Source: Cryptomeria japonica (Eukaryota > Streptophyta > Pinopsida > Cupressales > Cupressaceae). Taken from it: 60,000 nt of DNA. Position numbers and translations under genes: made by a program. The DNA lies in contig NC_081406.1 in the NCBI RefSeq assembly GCF_030272615.1, positions 113,431,783 through 113,491,782 of the forward strand, written 5' to 3'. Shown here in pieces: positions 35,591-47,713 of this stretch. Below the pieces are notes generated by a model. That model saw only the letters and a program-made list of their open reading frames with translations, was not told the origin of the DNA and ran no database searches. Numbering within the stretch: the first letter of the stretch is position 1; every line of letters starts with the position of its first letter.

Positions 35591-37006
35591 CATGAACATT
35601 GACACTCAAGAGGTAAATATTGTGGTAGATAAGGAATCAACTGAGAAGATAGATGTGGCAATAGAGCCATCGACTGAAAATGTTGAAGTTGGGGAACAAC
35701 AACAAACTGAAGAATAAAATGATCCCCCAGACACTAGAAAGGCAAAGACCATATATGTGCATACTATTGCATCTACTGAGCCACCAGCAACTACAAAAAT
35801 TGAAAAACCAACTGAGTCACCGACAGTAGACAACACAGAGGTGAACAAAGAGAAACCGGTAGTGGATACCACTGGTAAAGCATTGGAAACACCGGTAGAT
35901 AACACTGAGAAACAATTAGAAAAACTGGCAGATGAGAGCACAGTGAAATAGACAGAGACAAAAGTAGAAAAATAGTTAGAGGCACGGGTTGAGAAATAGG
36001 AACAGAAAAAGGTTGAGGTACAAGTTCAAACAGAGACAGTGCCACCTTCATCTGAAAAGCCCAAACCTTTGGTAGTGGAAATGCAAACTCAAATAGATCC
36101 TTCTGAGAAAGAGGAAAGCAAAGCTATCACAACAACCAGTGGTCTATAGATTGTGAGGATAGTTGGATAGTCATCCAGCACATCAATGACTGAATTCTGG
36201 CCTACAAATGTGACAGAGGTACTCTTGACTCAATAAAGAAAATAACAGAGTGTAATGCACAAGCTTACAAGGCTATAGATGACACATTACCAATTTTGAA
36301 AATGATAGCTCCAAAGTGTAACATAGATAATAAAGATTCTTTGAGCCAATTAGACACATTGTCTAAGTATATAACCGGCAATCTAATTACACTAGACCAG
36401 ATAAATGAAGACACATTCAAAGAGAAATTGAATAAGGAGAAAGAAAAATTGTTTGAGGAAATAGTGAAGAAGAATAAGGAACAAATGGAAACCTTATTAC
36501 CCATATTAGGAGAAACAATTTTGGATTTCAAGAAACTGTACAGAGATAACTGCAAAATTGATATTTTGACAGAGGACATAGATTCAGAGATCAGCAAAGC
36601 ACAAGAAGAAATCAACAATACTACTGAAAATTTAATAGGAACATCAGATTCATTTTTGGAAATTGAAAAGAACATTTCAGACCTTGAGGAGAAAATTGAG
36701 AAGTTAGAAAAAGATAAATAAAAGATAAAGCGTAAGGCAAAGGATTTAAAATGCAAACTAGGTCCTAAACTAGATTACCCCATTTCTTTGAGAAAAGAAA
36801 TTTCTAAGGCTCTGGTTCCCAGACTTAAGACACTGGAAGACAAAATGGACATACTCACTAGTACAATTCAGATAACTGAAGCCGCATTAAAGGACAGTAA
36901 GAGATTCAGCAATAGTCAAAATTTTGCATTGGTAAACATCTATCAGATTATAACCCATTAGTTACAAGGATCTAGGTAGGAACCACACTCCACTGAAAGT
37001 GAATGA
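35591..37006 (+). pseudogene. Long element-borne ORF, 3' part (coiled-coil C-terminus)
   Basis: Continues the 14962-17077 ORF in frame. 35591-36150 is low-complexity Thr/Pro/Glu/Val/Lys text (TESPTVDNTEVNKEKPVVD) with TAG codons at likely Gln positions. After a frame change near 36200 the text becomes heptad-like: EDTFKEKLNKEKEKLFEEIV, EISKAQEEINNTTENL and NISDLEEKIEKLEKDK, a probable coiled coil. Then SLRKEISKALVPRLKTLEDK, with an end at TGA 37004-37006. The whole chain before damage would exceed 1,100 residues: a globular N-terminus, basic and acidic linkers and a coiled-coil end. No enzyme motif is seen. Function unknown. Confidence 0.6.
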
Positions 37007-37020
37007 CAAAATTTGTCATT

Positions 37021-37037
37021 GATGTCAAAGGGGGAGA
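37021..37037 (+). promoter_or_regulatory. Upstream polypurine tract copy (ORF element)
   Basis: GATGTCAAAGGGGGAGATG, about 165 bases before the tract at the LTR. Copia-1 and Copia-2 have the same doubled arrangement. Confidence 0.6.
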
Positions 37038-37182
37038 TGAGAAAAATGATCAGAAGAAAGACATCATCAGCTCAGGGGGAGCACACATTTTGATAACATA
37101 GTTTTGGTAAGACAATTTTGGCAAATTCTTTTTGGACATCATTTTTGGTCACTTTTTGGATTTTTCTCATGAGTGTTGCCAT

Positions 37183-37201
37183 CAATGCCAAAGGGGGAGA
37201 T
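37183..37201 (+). promoter_or_regulatory. Polypurine tract at the 3' LTR (ORF element)
   Basis: CAATGCCAAAGGGGGAGAT directly before TGTTGG. Together with the preceding TGTTGCCAT it is nearly identical to the tract of Copia-2 at 55363-55382. Confidence 0.8.
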
Positions 37202-37987
37202 TGTTGGAAAATGCACACTCCAATGAGAAGTTATAGGTGATTGAAGGTATTGTAATTGCTGGCAACCTTACAATCATGTGAAACCAGCAGGCACCAGCAC
37301 CGATAGACTCTACACCGACATATAGTTCACCGGAACCAAAAAGAAAGATTACCAACACCATGGCTGATAGGAATTTTATGTAATTGTATTTTGTATTTAA
37401 TTATAAAAACCTTTTGTAAGATGACTTGGTGGATTGTAATATGACTCATATAAGTATGAGATCTTTGTAGATAATTTAAGTAGTGAATATGGAAGGATTA
37501 TTTGCAGACCTAATATGTGAATTGTAAGGCAGATTTTGGATAAGCATTTATGAATATTGCAGAGCTTAAACTGGTACTAAACTTGACATAGTAGTTTTTG
37601 ATCTGAAGCAGTACATGACACTAGATTTGTATAATCCAATTTTTGTAAGTCAGTGAGACTTCTTTATAACTGAGCAGTGAGCTCTAGGCACTTGGCCTTC
37701 CTGCATGTGTAGGCCCCTATTGTAATAGTAATATTCCCTTATTGGCCAGTAAGTGAATATTGTGGGTCAGAAATCCCACCGAGGTTTTTCCCACACTGGG
37801 TTTCCTCGTTAAAATATTGTGTTATGGTGTGTCTTTCATGTTGTGGTTGTTGATCTTATTTACTGTAGTATTTTTAGTTTACCGGTACACAGTTTTGAAA
37901 TGCTTTTCATATAATAAGTTAAGAAACTTCACATACCAGTCAGATACTGATTCACCCCCCCTCTTAGTATCTTTGGGAATCCTAACA
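37202..37987 (+). repeat. 3' LTR of the non-autonomous ORF element (786 bp)
   Basis: Starts TGTTGGAAAATGC and ends GGGAATCCTAACA. The segment AGCAGTGAGCTCTAGGCACT near 37673 and the end with TGATTCACCCCCC are homologous to the corresponding parts of both Copia LTRs. No 5' partner is found in the window. Confidence 0.75.
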
Positions 37988-38124
37988 CTTTGATCAACAA
38001 ATTGTAGAATTTTTAATACAATTGCAAATTAAATGTTTCTAGGGAATATTGTCATCCAAGGCTCTAACAATCAATTTAGTAGTGAGGCTAATGCCCTTGC
38101 TATAAGGATCAATGATTCCCAATT
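37988..38124. other. Short flank between two LTR elements
   Basis: 137 bases with no feature I can name. It ends CAATT, the left target site of Copia-1. Confidence 0.5.
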
Positions 38125-39347
38125 TGTTGGCCATTTGGAGGAATTGATTATGTGTTGCATTGATGTTTTGTCATTGATGTCAACACTAGCTGTTTTGGAT
38201 GCTTTACCGACACCCTTCTAGTCACAATAGGATATTTGGTTTATGGGTGGATTGGATCCAGCATGATCAGGTATGCTCTGGTATGATTTGGTTATGGAAT
38301 TGGCTTACTCATGTTCATATTCAGTCACTTAGTTTTGATATGGTGATCAGATGCTATCATGTTTGCTTGGAAGCTTGGTTTGTGGTTCTGGAGAGGGTTT
38401 CAGTGGCAGAGCTTTGATGAAGATCTTTGATGATATACATAAGTGGTGTTGGTGCACCTTCTAATGGAGATTCAGGATGCTGATGGTGATCATGTTCAAG
38501 ACTTGGTTGATGGAGATTATTGGTTTCGCATGTATGGACCTATATTGGGTCTCGATGTTATCTAGGTTATGGACCGGCTTAATGTAACGTGTGGATTGAA
38601 CCTCTCGATGTGTTTCCAGGATGTCTTATGGGTTGGATATTATTTTTTTGGTCTAAGGCCAACATTTTTTTTAATTATGTAAATGGTTTATTGTCTGGTG
38701 GTCGACCTGATTGATTGTGGTTGAGGGTTTGTATATATATGTTTTAAGATCTCATTGTAGATCATCATGGTTTGGGATATGGATATATAATGCGTGAATA
38801 ATGTAATATTATTCAGGCATAGGATTTGTTTGATCATTAGAGATCAAATTAAATTTATGTAATAGGATTTAGTCCTCCAGTATTTTGCTTAACTGGAACT
38901 GTACTTAGGCATAGGAAATTCTATCTTTGTAGTTCATTCATTCTTCCGGATTGTAGTCTAGATTTCTATGTAGTTAGTGAGACTCCTTTTGTGATTTAAG
39001 AAGTGTGCTCTAGGCTGTTGGCCTTCCTGCAAGTGTAGACCCCTGAATTGCAATTCACATAATTACTACAAAAGTATTATTTGATTGTGGGTAGGCTTCC
39101 CATCGTGGTTTTCCCTTTACCAAGTTTTCTATGTATAAATCTTGGTGTCATGTGGTTGGTATTTATTCTTTGATTATTGTTTATGTTTAATTCGTTTAAC
39201 TTCTATTTCGGTATTTGGTTTAAGAATTCTGGTATTAATGTCTTGGGTTCTGGTATTAAATTTTTAATTGCTAATGATTTCAATAATCTATGCCAACTGA
39301 TTCACCCCCACTCTCAGTTGTCTTTTGGTTATTTGAACTGCCTAACA
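38125..39347 (+). repeat. Copia-1 5' LTR
   Basis: Starts TGTTGGCCATTTGG and ends TGCCTAACA. Relative to the 3' LTR it has an extra GTTTTGTCATTGAT near 38160, plus many substitutions. A TATATATATG stretch near 38732 may be the TATA region. Confidence 0.9.
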
Positions 39348-39349
39348 AT

Positions 39350-39361
39350 TGGTATCAAAGC
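39350..39361 (+). promoter_or_regulatory. Copia-1 primer-binding site (initiator tRNA-Met)
   Basis: TGGTATCAAAGC two bases after the LTR; one change from the usual TGGTATCAGAGC. Confidence 0.85.
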
Positions 39362-39405
39362 TCTGGTCCTCTTTGCAGAAATCTTAACCGTTTGAGGAAG
39401 ATCCT

Positions 39406-42400
39406 ATGGCGACTAACAGTTCAAGTTCATCTAGTTCATCTGGAGCTATCTTTGGAGAGATATCCCTAGGCTTGATGGAACAAATACATAGAATGGAAGA
39501 TTTAGATGGAGACTCATCTGAGATGTCTTGGTAAGGATATTTAAGAGATCACACATAATGGTGTTACAGCTCATAATATGACATTTGGCAATCGTCCTCC
39601 GCCGAAATTGGATAAGGAGCTTGAGAATGATTGTAGAGAAAGAGAAGCCCTCTTCTATGCACTTTTGATCAACAAATAATGGGATAAACTGGAAAATAAT
39701 CTGGAAAGGCTTTATGGGTTAAGTTGGAGACTCTTAATGAAGGTGAACCTATAGTGAAGATTGCTAAACTTGATGGTTACTGGGTTAGATATGAAAACCT
39801 AAAGATGGAAGAAGATGAAAGGAATACTGCATTCATGGAAAGGGTAAATGAGATTGTTATAGGACTTCAGTTTTGTGGTGGAACTCTAAGTGAAGATGAG
39901 ATTGTTTCTAAAGTTCTAAGAGCCCTACCACCGGCTTACAAGATGAAGGCTACTTCAATTAATGAATTGAAAAAAATAGCTAATACTTTTGTCAACAAAG
40001 ATGCCTTGGTTGGGAAATTATCTACTTTTGAGCTTGAAGAATTTGGACCTTCCAGAGCTTTGAAGTTTGAACTTTCTTTTCATGCATCTATATCATCAAC
40101 CGGTAAGCAAGATTGGAAATCTTTATATGCAAGGAATTGGATGATATGAAGAAAGAAGATGATGAGTTTGAGCAACTTGAAGCACTATTTTCTAGAAGAG
40201 TACCTAAAGGACCGGTAGGAAGTAAGTGTGAAGGGAAAGCACCTTTTAAATGTTTTACATGTAATAAAATTGGTCATTTTGCATCTAGATGTCCTGAAAG
40301 GAATTTAAGATTAAAAAAATGAGTTAAAAGATATTTTAAGCCTAACCCAGGATATCAAAACAAGTATAAGTACAAGAAAAACAAAGTTAAATCATGCTAC
40401 ATTGCAGATGAGGAAGGTGTTACTCATTCTGATGATGAACTGACACAAGACTCTCTAGTGGTTCCGACAATGGGAAGGAATGGGTGTTCCTATCTATCAA
40501 GGAAGATGTTCTGGCACTGGAAGAGAATGTACCTGAAAAGAAGGCACTTGCTGCTAAAATTGAAGACAGGGATGAATGGGTAATTGATAGTGGTTGTTAA
40601 CATAATATGTCTAGACATAAAAGGAAGTTTCTATCTTTGCAAGATTTTGATGGCGGTTTGGTTAGATTTGGAGATGACAAAGCATGCATGATCAAAGGAA
40701 AAGGAACTATATCATTGGATGGTAAGCACAATACTGATAATGTTTATTTTTTTGAAGGTTTGAAGAATAATCTTTTGAGGGTAGGACAATTGGTGGATAA
40801 GGGATTTCAATTACAGTTCAAGGATGGAAAATGCAAAATCATTAATAGATCTAGTTTGGAGATTGCAATTGGTACACCGACAAAAGGTAACATATTTCAT
40901 TTGAATTTTGATGAGAAGAAATGTTTGATTGCACAAATTGATGAGAGTTGTCTATGGCATAAAAGGCTATGTTATGTGAATTTTGATTGCATTATAAAGA
41001 TTAGTTCAACTAAGTCAATTAGAGATATACCTAAGATTATGAAGCCCTATATTCTGATATGTAAAGAATGTCAAATGGGTAAACAGGTCAGAACCTCTTT
41101 TAGGAGTATACAAGATAAATCTAATGATGTACTTAATCTCATTCATACTGATTTGTGTGGCCCTGAAGTTTTCAAGGTGATAGATATTTCATGTTAATCA
41201 TTGATGATTATTCTAGAATGATGTGGGTTCCTTTTCTAAGGGAGAAATCTGAGGCTTTTGAAAAAATTTAAATCTTTAAGGCTAAAGTGGAAACTGAGAT
41301 AAGATTGAAGATTAAATGTTTGAGTTCAGATCATGGTGGAGAATTCACATCCGGTGAGTTTAATAACTTTTGTGAGAAGCATGTTATAAGGAGATAATTT
41401 TCTATTCCCTAGACACCTCAACAAAATGGAGTTGTGGAAAGGAAGAACAAAACTATCTTGGGTGCTGCTAGAACAATGATGATGGAAGCTAGTCTACCTC
41501 ATATCTACTAGAGAGAAGCACTAAGAATAGCCATTTATACATTCAACAGAGTACATATCAAAGGAGAAACTAGTAAGACACCTTACGAATTATGGTTTGA
41601 CAATACACCTATAGTTAAATATTTCAGAATCTTTGGTAGTAAATGTTATATCAGGAGAGATGATATCATTGGAAAATTTGATCCTAGATGTGATGAAGGC
41701 ATATTTCTTGGTTATTCTAATGAAACAAAAGCATATAGATGTTATAACAAGAGATTGCAGAGAATTGTGGAGAGTGTTAATTTCAAGGTGGATGAGCTGA
41801 ATAGAAGTCAAATCAGAGTTTATGAGCAAGAACCAATGGTGGAAATGATTATATTTCAATTGGTAACACCTTTACTGGAACAAAATGTTGAACCAGTAAG
41901 TCCGGCAGTATCAAAAAATTCAACAGTAATTGAAGAACCGGGAAGAGGAACAGAGAGTCAGAAAACTCCTAGGTATGTGAGATTGAATCATTCAGAAGAT
42001 CAAATCATTGGGGATAAGAACAATGGAGTGATGACAAGAAGAAGACTGGCAACTAATGAGATATGTTTAATTTCTCAAGTTGAACTGGTATCATTAATTG
42101 AAGCATGTAAAGATGAATGTTGGTTGAAAGCTATGGAAGAAGAATTAGATCAGATTGAGAAGAATAACACATGGACTTTAGTTCCCCGACAACTAAATGG
42201 GTTTTTAGGAATAAATTGAATGAGGATGGTCAAGTTGTAAGGAATAAGGCTATATTGGTTTGTAAAGGATATTTTTAGAAGGAAGGAATTGATTATGGTG
42301 AGACTTTTGCACTTGTAGCTAGGATTGAAGTTGTAAGGTTATTTCTTGCCTATGTCACCCATAAAAACTACAAGGTTTATAAGATGGATGTCAAGTGTGC

Positions 42401-43589
42401 ATTTTTAAATGGGGATCTTGATGAGGAAGTTTATATTGAGAAACCTGATGGTTTTTCACTTTCAAAAGATAAAAACATGGTTTGCAGGTTAAGGAAAGCT
42501 TTAAATGGATTGAAACAGGCAACTAGATCTTGGTATGTAAGGTTGGATAAAAATGTTTTGAAGCTTGGTTTTACTATGGGTAATGATGACAATAATTTAT
42601 ATTATAAGGTCACTGATGATGATATATTGATTATTGAAGTATTTGTTGATGACATTATTTTTGGATGTGAAGATAAGTTGTGCATGGAATTTTCTAAGAA
42701 TATGGAGAAAGAATTTGAAATGTCTATGATTGGGGAAATGATTTTTTTCTTAGGTTTGCAGATTACTTAGATTGACAAAGGTATTTTCATCTGTCAAACT
42801 AAGTATGCTAGGGAATTATTGAAGAAATTTTGTATGGTAGATTCTAAACCAGTAAGTACTCCTATGGTTATAAGTGAGAAATTGACAAGGAAAGATGTTT
42901 TCGCACCGATAAGTCCTACAAGATACAAATATATGATTAGAGGTTTATTTTATTTGACTCAAACTAGGCCTAACATAATGAATGTTGTTTGTATTGCATC
43001 TAGATTTCAAAGTGATCCTAGAGAAAATCATGAGATGGTGGTGAAAAGGATTTTTAGGTACTTGCAAGGTACATTTGAATATGGTTTGTGGTACCCTAAG
43101 GATGATGACTTTGCTTTATGTGCATATACAGATGTTGATTGGGTTGGAGATGTTGATGATCAGAAAAGCACTTCCGGTGGAGCTTTCTTTCTTGGAAAGA
43201 AGTTGGTTCATAGATCAACAAGAAATAAACATGTACTTCTTTATCTACTATTGAAGCTGAGTATGTTGCTGCTACTACTAATTGTACACAGGTTCTATGG
43301 ATGAAGCAAATGTTGAAGAATATCAAAGTGCATTGCACTGGACCAGTAGTTATTCACTGTGATAACTCTGCTGCTATTGACATATCAAAGAATCTGGTAT
43401 TTCAATCCAAGATAAAGCACATATATATCAAGTATAAGTTTTTGAATGAGAATGTGGAAGAAAATGAAGTTATATAGGTTTATGTGAACACTAAAGAGCA
43501 GATATATTCTCACTAAACCTTTGCCTAAAGAATAATTTGAGTACCTTAGAGATAGATTAGGGTTTTTTGCCCCTCTAGTAGAGAACTGA
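39406..43589 (+). pseudogene. Copia-1 gag-pol polyprotein
   Basis: Starts at ATG 39406 after the primer site. Gag (UBN2 type): VKIAKLDGYWVRYENLKMEE and LRALPPAYKMKATS. An intact zinc knuckle CFTCNKIGHFASRC lies at 40251-40292. Protease WVIDSGC sits near 40577 and is followed by a stop. The integrase zinc part has LWHKRLCYVNF and CKECQMGKQ. HTDLCGPE (near 41145) is followed by a short deletion and frameshift before QGDRYFMLIIDDYSRM. TAA and TAG fall in FSIP-stop-TPQQNGVVERKN. RT has [20 protein letters not shown] and FVDDIIFG. RNase H has YTDVDWVGD. Many stops and frameshifts make it non-functional. It ends near TGA 43587-43589. Confidence 0.92.
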
Positions 43590-43743
43590 TTGATGTGATT
43601 TTGCAACAGTCTGGTATGCATTATTAGAGATATTATTCATTCTGGCACTGATGTGGGGACACTACTGCTCTAGGAGAGTAGTTAGCCTTGTGTTTCAGTG
43701 GTTTATATTTTTGCTTTGATATTTTTGTCACACTTTTGGCATT

Positions 43744-43760
43744 GATGTCAAAGGGGGAGA
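43744..43760 (+). promoter_or_regulatory. Copia-1 upstream polypurine tract
   Basis: GATGTCAAAGGGGGAGA, about 240 bases before the LTR tract. Confidence 0.6.
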
Positions 43761-43980
43761 GACATTGATGTGAAAAAATTAAGGAGTTGTATACATTAGG
43801 GGGAGTGATATATGTGAAAAACAGATCTTTATAGAGATATCATTAACAAGGGGAGTTTGGTCTTTGTTTCAGAACTTCATTGTTATATCTTTTGAGTGGG
43901 AGATTGGTTGTCTTCCATTGGGGGAGACTTGTTTAGCATTTCTTGGTACTTAGATATTTTTTACATCTAATGTTTCCATC

Positions 43981-43998
43981 AATGTGAAAGGGGGAGAT
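43981..43998 (+). promoter_or_regulatory. Copia-1 polypurine tract at the 3' LTR
   Basis: AATGTGAAAGGGGGAGAT directly before TGTTGG. Confidence 0.8.
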
Positions 43999-45204
43999 TG
44001 TTGGCCATTTGGAGAAATTGATTATGTGTTGCATTGATGTCAACACTAGTTGTTTTGGATGCTTTACAAGCACCCTTCTGGTCCTGGTAGGATGTTTAGT
44101 TTCTGGTTGGATTTGATCCGACATGATCCAGTATGCTCCGGTATGATTTGGGTATGGAAATGGATTACTCATGTTCATATTCGATCATTTGGTTTTGATC
44201 TAGTGATCAGATGTTATCCTATTTGCTTGGACACTTGGTTTGTGGTTCCGGCGAGGGTTTCACCAATAGAGATTTGATGAAGATCTTTGATGATATGCAT
44301 AAGTGGTGTTGGCGCAGCTTTTGGTGGAGATTCAGGATGTTGATGGTGATCATGCTTGAGATGTGGTTGATGGACATTATTGGTTTGGCATGTATGGACC
44401 TATGTTGGGTCCCGGTATTATCTAGGTTATGGACTGACTTAATGTAATGTGTGGATTAGACCCGTCGATGTGTTTCCGAGATGTATTATGGGTTGGATAT
44501 TATATGTTTAGTCTAAGGATGACATGTTTTGTAATTATGTAATTGGTTTATTGTCTGGTGGCCGACCTGATTGATTATGGTCGAGGGTTTGTATATATGT
44601 TGTAAGATTTCATTATAGATCATCATGGTATGGGATATGGATATGTAATGTGCAAAAATGTAATATCATTCAGGCAAAGGATTTGGTCAATCATTGGAGA
44701 TCGAATTGGGTTTATGTAAGAGGTTTTAGTCCTCTGGTATTGAGCTTAACTGAAACTGTATGCAAGCATAGGAGATGCTATCTTTGTAGTTCATTCATTC
44801 TTCCAGATTGTAGTTTGGATTTCTATGTAGTCAATGAGACTCCTTTTGTGATAAGAAGTGCACTATAGGCTGTTGGCTTTCCTGCAAGTGTAATCCCCTC
44901 AATTGTATTTCACATACTTACTACAGATGTATTATCTGACTGTGGGTAGGCTTCCCACTATGGTTTTTCCCTTTACCGAGTTTTTCACATATAAATCTTG
45001 GTGTCATGTGGATGGTATTTATTCTCTAATTATTATTTATGATAAATTGGTTTAACTATTATTTCAGTATTTGGTTTAAGCATTTTGGTATTAATGTTTT
45101 GGGTTATGGTATTAAAGTTTTAATTGCTAATGGTTCTGGTAATCCGTGACAACTGATTCACCCCCCTCCCTCGGTTGTCTTCCGGCTATTTGAACTATCT
45201 AACA
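43999..45204 (+). repeat. Copia-1 3' LTR
   Basis: Starts TGTTGGCCATTTGG and ends TATCTAACA. It aligns along its whole length with 38125-39347. Confidence 0.9.
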
Positions 45205-45589
45205 CAATCCACCTCTAGATCTTAGTTGAATGTAATGGATCCATGAAGTAGTAGACATTCCCTTTTTATTTCCCCACTTAGCCCAAAGGAAGTTCCTAAT
45301 TAACCAAGTTAACTAATTGTAGCAAGCTTTAGTAGGAAACCAACAAAAAAAAATACAATATGGCTAACAAGATGGATTTTGTTGGCAGCTTAAATTCTAC
45401 CAACCATGGAAAGAAATCTATCAGTCCAATTGAGAAGTTTATTTTTTCTTTTAGCTAAGAACCATTTGGACATATTTTTTTGAGAAAGACTCCAATTCCA
45501 ATAGTTATCCCAAGGTATCTTCTTATTATACCATACTTCACTTCTCTCCACTCATATGGGATCAAAGGGTGACAAAGTCTATTTTATAA

Positions 45590-45832
45590 ATGACAAATTT
45601 TTATAAGAGAAAATGGTTAAATATTGTTATAATATTTCAATAGTGAAATTTACATATACCCATGCCATTTCTCATTTTTTTTGTACTCATTTTGAGGAAA
45701 TGTCTTGATACATGTATATATCAATAAATGACACAATATTCAATGAAGTTGAGCTCATCATCCTTGTCTTTACCCATCCCTCTACAAACATATTCCTACA
45801 TAATACCCCCATCTTATCCTTATATACATGCA
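45590..45832 (+). repeat. Direct duplication, left copy
   Basis: Matches 47475-47695 in order: AGAGAAAATGGTTAAATATT, GTGAAATTTACATAT, CATTTTGAGGAAATGTCTT and ATACATGTATATATCAATA are shared with small differences. Confidence 0.7.
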
Positions 45833-45850
45833 CTTTAGGATGAGAGAGGA
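45833..45850 (+). repeat. 18-bp inverted repeat, left copy
   Basis: CTTTAGGATGAGAGAGGA is the exact reverse complement of 47696-47713. The match continues imperfectly inward for about eight more bases. Confidence 0.8.
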
Positions 45851-47474
45851 CCTATGAAGTATTGTGTGTGTCTCATTTTTGTCAAATCTATTAAACGGAT
45901 CATTGAAATCTTTTATTACACGACGAAATGTGTTTATGTTAAATTTTGAATCTATTTGTAAACCCTAATAAGATTCAACCACTAACTACAGATCTATAAA
46001 CTAATTCAATAAAAATGAATAGAGAAACTATAAATGAATGCAAATAGCATAAAATAAATAAAGATTATGTCAAATTTGAACCTCCAACCACTAACCCTAG
46101 ATCTACAAACCAATTCAACACAACATCAATGAAGAATGTATCAAACATGCAAATACTAAGGAAATCAAACAAAGTATACCTTTCACGTGTCCAATAGGCT
46201 TTACTACATTGTTCTCCTATCTTCCATGATCTTGTATTTGATAGTGTTGCTCTCAGATTTGTGCTGCACTTACACAAGATCTCATGAAGAATGGACATGC
46301 TTGTGATGATGTATGCTAGAGTGATTTTGGTAGAACGTAGGCATGCTCAAGCTAGGTGTTATGTAAAATGAGAGAAGGGACCCTTTTTTGTAGAGACCCT
46401 CCTAAGAATGGAGGTTTTAGATTAAGAGGTGGGATTATGAATGATCATGATCACATAGGTAAAAAGAGAATCAATAGGATTAGAGGGTGCGTAAAGATGA
46501 AGGGACGAGATTAAGAAGTGGAAGGGTGAAGGATAAGGGTGAATAGGATTAAGAGGTTAAATTGAAATGCAGGGATAAGATTGAAGAGTAGGTAATTTAG
46601 GGAGACATGTTGTGACATGGATAAGAAGAAAAAGGTAAATGAATTAATTAGAAAAATAATTTAGTATCTATTTAATTAATAAAGAAAAGGCTAGATAAAT
46701 TAAATAATTAAAATGTTCATTTAATTTAGGAGAGGGGTGGAATGATTAAATAATAATAAATATAAATATTTATTTAATTAAAGGCCAATTTGAGGTGTTT
46801 ATAGAATGTGTAAATATTCACCACCATAAAATGCAAAATGGTTGAATGATACAGTAATAACTATGCCAAGGGAAAAATCCAAAAGGCCACTGATCAAAAG
46901 TATTAAGAAATCAATTAGACCTCGTAGCAAGAAATGTTAGATATGTTTAAAATATATTTTCTTTAGCTAAACTTTTACAGGAAAGATATATTTTGTCCTC
47001 TAAACAATTTTGTATTTAATTTTTGTATGAATGTGTTTAAAATGAAATAACAAAATATCCTTGGTACTTGATTAGTTGTTGAAGTTTTAGATCATGGATT
47101 AATGTTATTGTTCCAACCATGTAAATCTAAATTTAGCAGTTGTTTTTATTATATAACTTTAAGTTGTATCTTGATTTTTGTATGGTCTTTTGTTTTGAAG
47201 GGTATGTTTCTTTTGGAGTTTGAATACATCTATACAAAAAATCATAATTAATTTGATGTTAATGGCCTCATTAGGTGATATTTAATAGTGGAGTGGGATT
47301 TTTATGAAGAGGGATCTTCTATAAGAAACTAAGTTCTATGAGATATTTAGGAATATTCTCTTGCAATTATTTAAACATTTAAGTAATTTAATGTTTACAA
47401 ATGTTTCTTGTTTTTAATCACTTGTCGACATATTTGATATTGAATAGTAAATCAACAAATTCTATTTTTTTTAA

Positions 47475-47695
47475 AGACAATTTTGTAAGAGGAAATGGTT
47501 GAATATTATTATAATATGGTAATGTGAAATTTACATATGTGTCATTTTTCATTTTGTCTTATTATCATCTTGAGGAAAGGTCTTCATACATGTATATATC
47601 AATATATAATACAATCTTGTGTAAAGTTGGGTCATCTCTCTTACCTTTATCCATCCTTATATGCACATTCATTTCACACATCTAGAATTCACGGG
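47475..47695 (+). repeat. Direct duplication, right copy
   Basis: Counterpart of 45590-45832; shares AGGAAATGGTTGAATATT and ATACATGTATATATCAATA. Confidence 0.7.
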
Positions 47696-47713
47696 TCCTC
47701 TCTCATCCTAAAG
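47696..47713 (-). repeat. 18-bp inverted repeat, right copy
   Basis: TCCTCTCTCATCCTAAAG, exact reverse complement of 45833-45850. Confidence 0.8.

Larger units (their letters stand above)
14570..37987 (+). mobile_element. Non-autonomous LTR retroelement with a long non-gag-pol ORF (interrupted by the Tat element)
   Basis: The right part is clear: an ORF, two polypurine tracts and a 3' LTR at 37202-37987 starting TGTTGG and ending CTAACA. No sequence like this LTR is found upstream of the ORF, so the left boundary (about 14570, where the text style changes) is a guess and the 5' LTR is probably deleted. Once the Tat insertion and one TATAC copy are discounted, about 4.9 kb remains, too little for gag-pol, and none is seen. 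The LTR's R/U5-like half and the tract before it are homologous to Copia-1 and Copia-2 in this window, so mobilisation by that family is inferred. Confidence 0.6.
38125..45204 (+). mobile_element. Copia-1 LTR retrotransposon, full length, degraded
   Basis: LTRs 38125-39347 and 43999-45204, primer site at 39350, gag-pol 39406-43589, doubled polypurine tract. Flanks are CAATT and CAATC, a likely 5-bp TSD with one change. The doubled tract recalls Sireviruses, where multiple tracts have been described; lineage not certain. Confidence 0.92.

Noticed and set aside
38199-38417. ORF in the Copia-1 LTRs (also 44050-44277)
   Set aside because: Same reason: LTR sequence, no domain, no conserved frame at the protein level.
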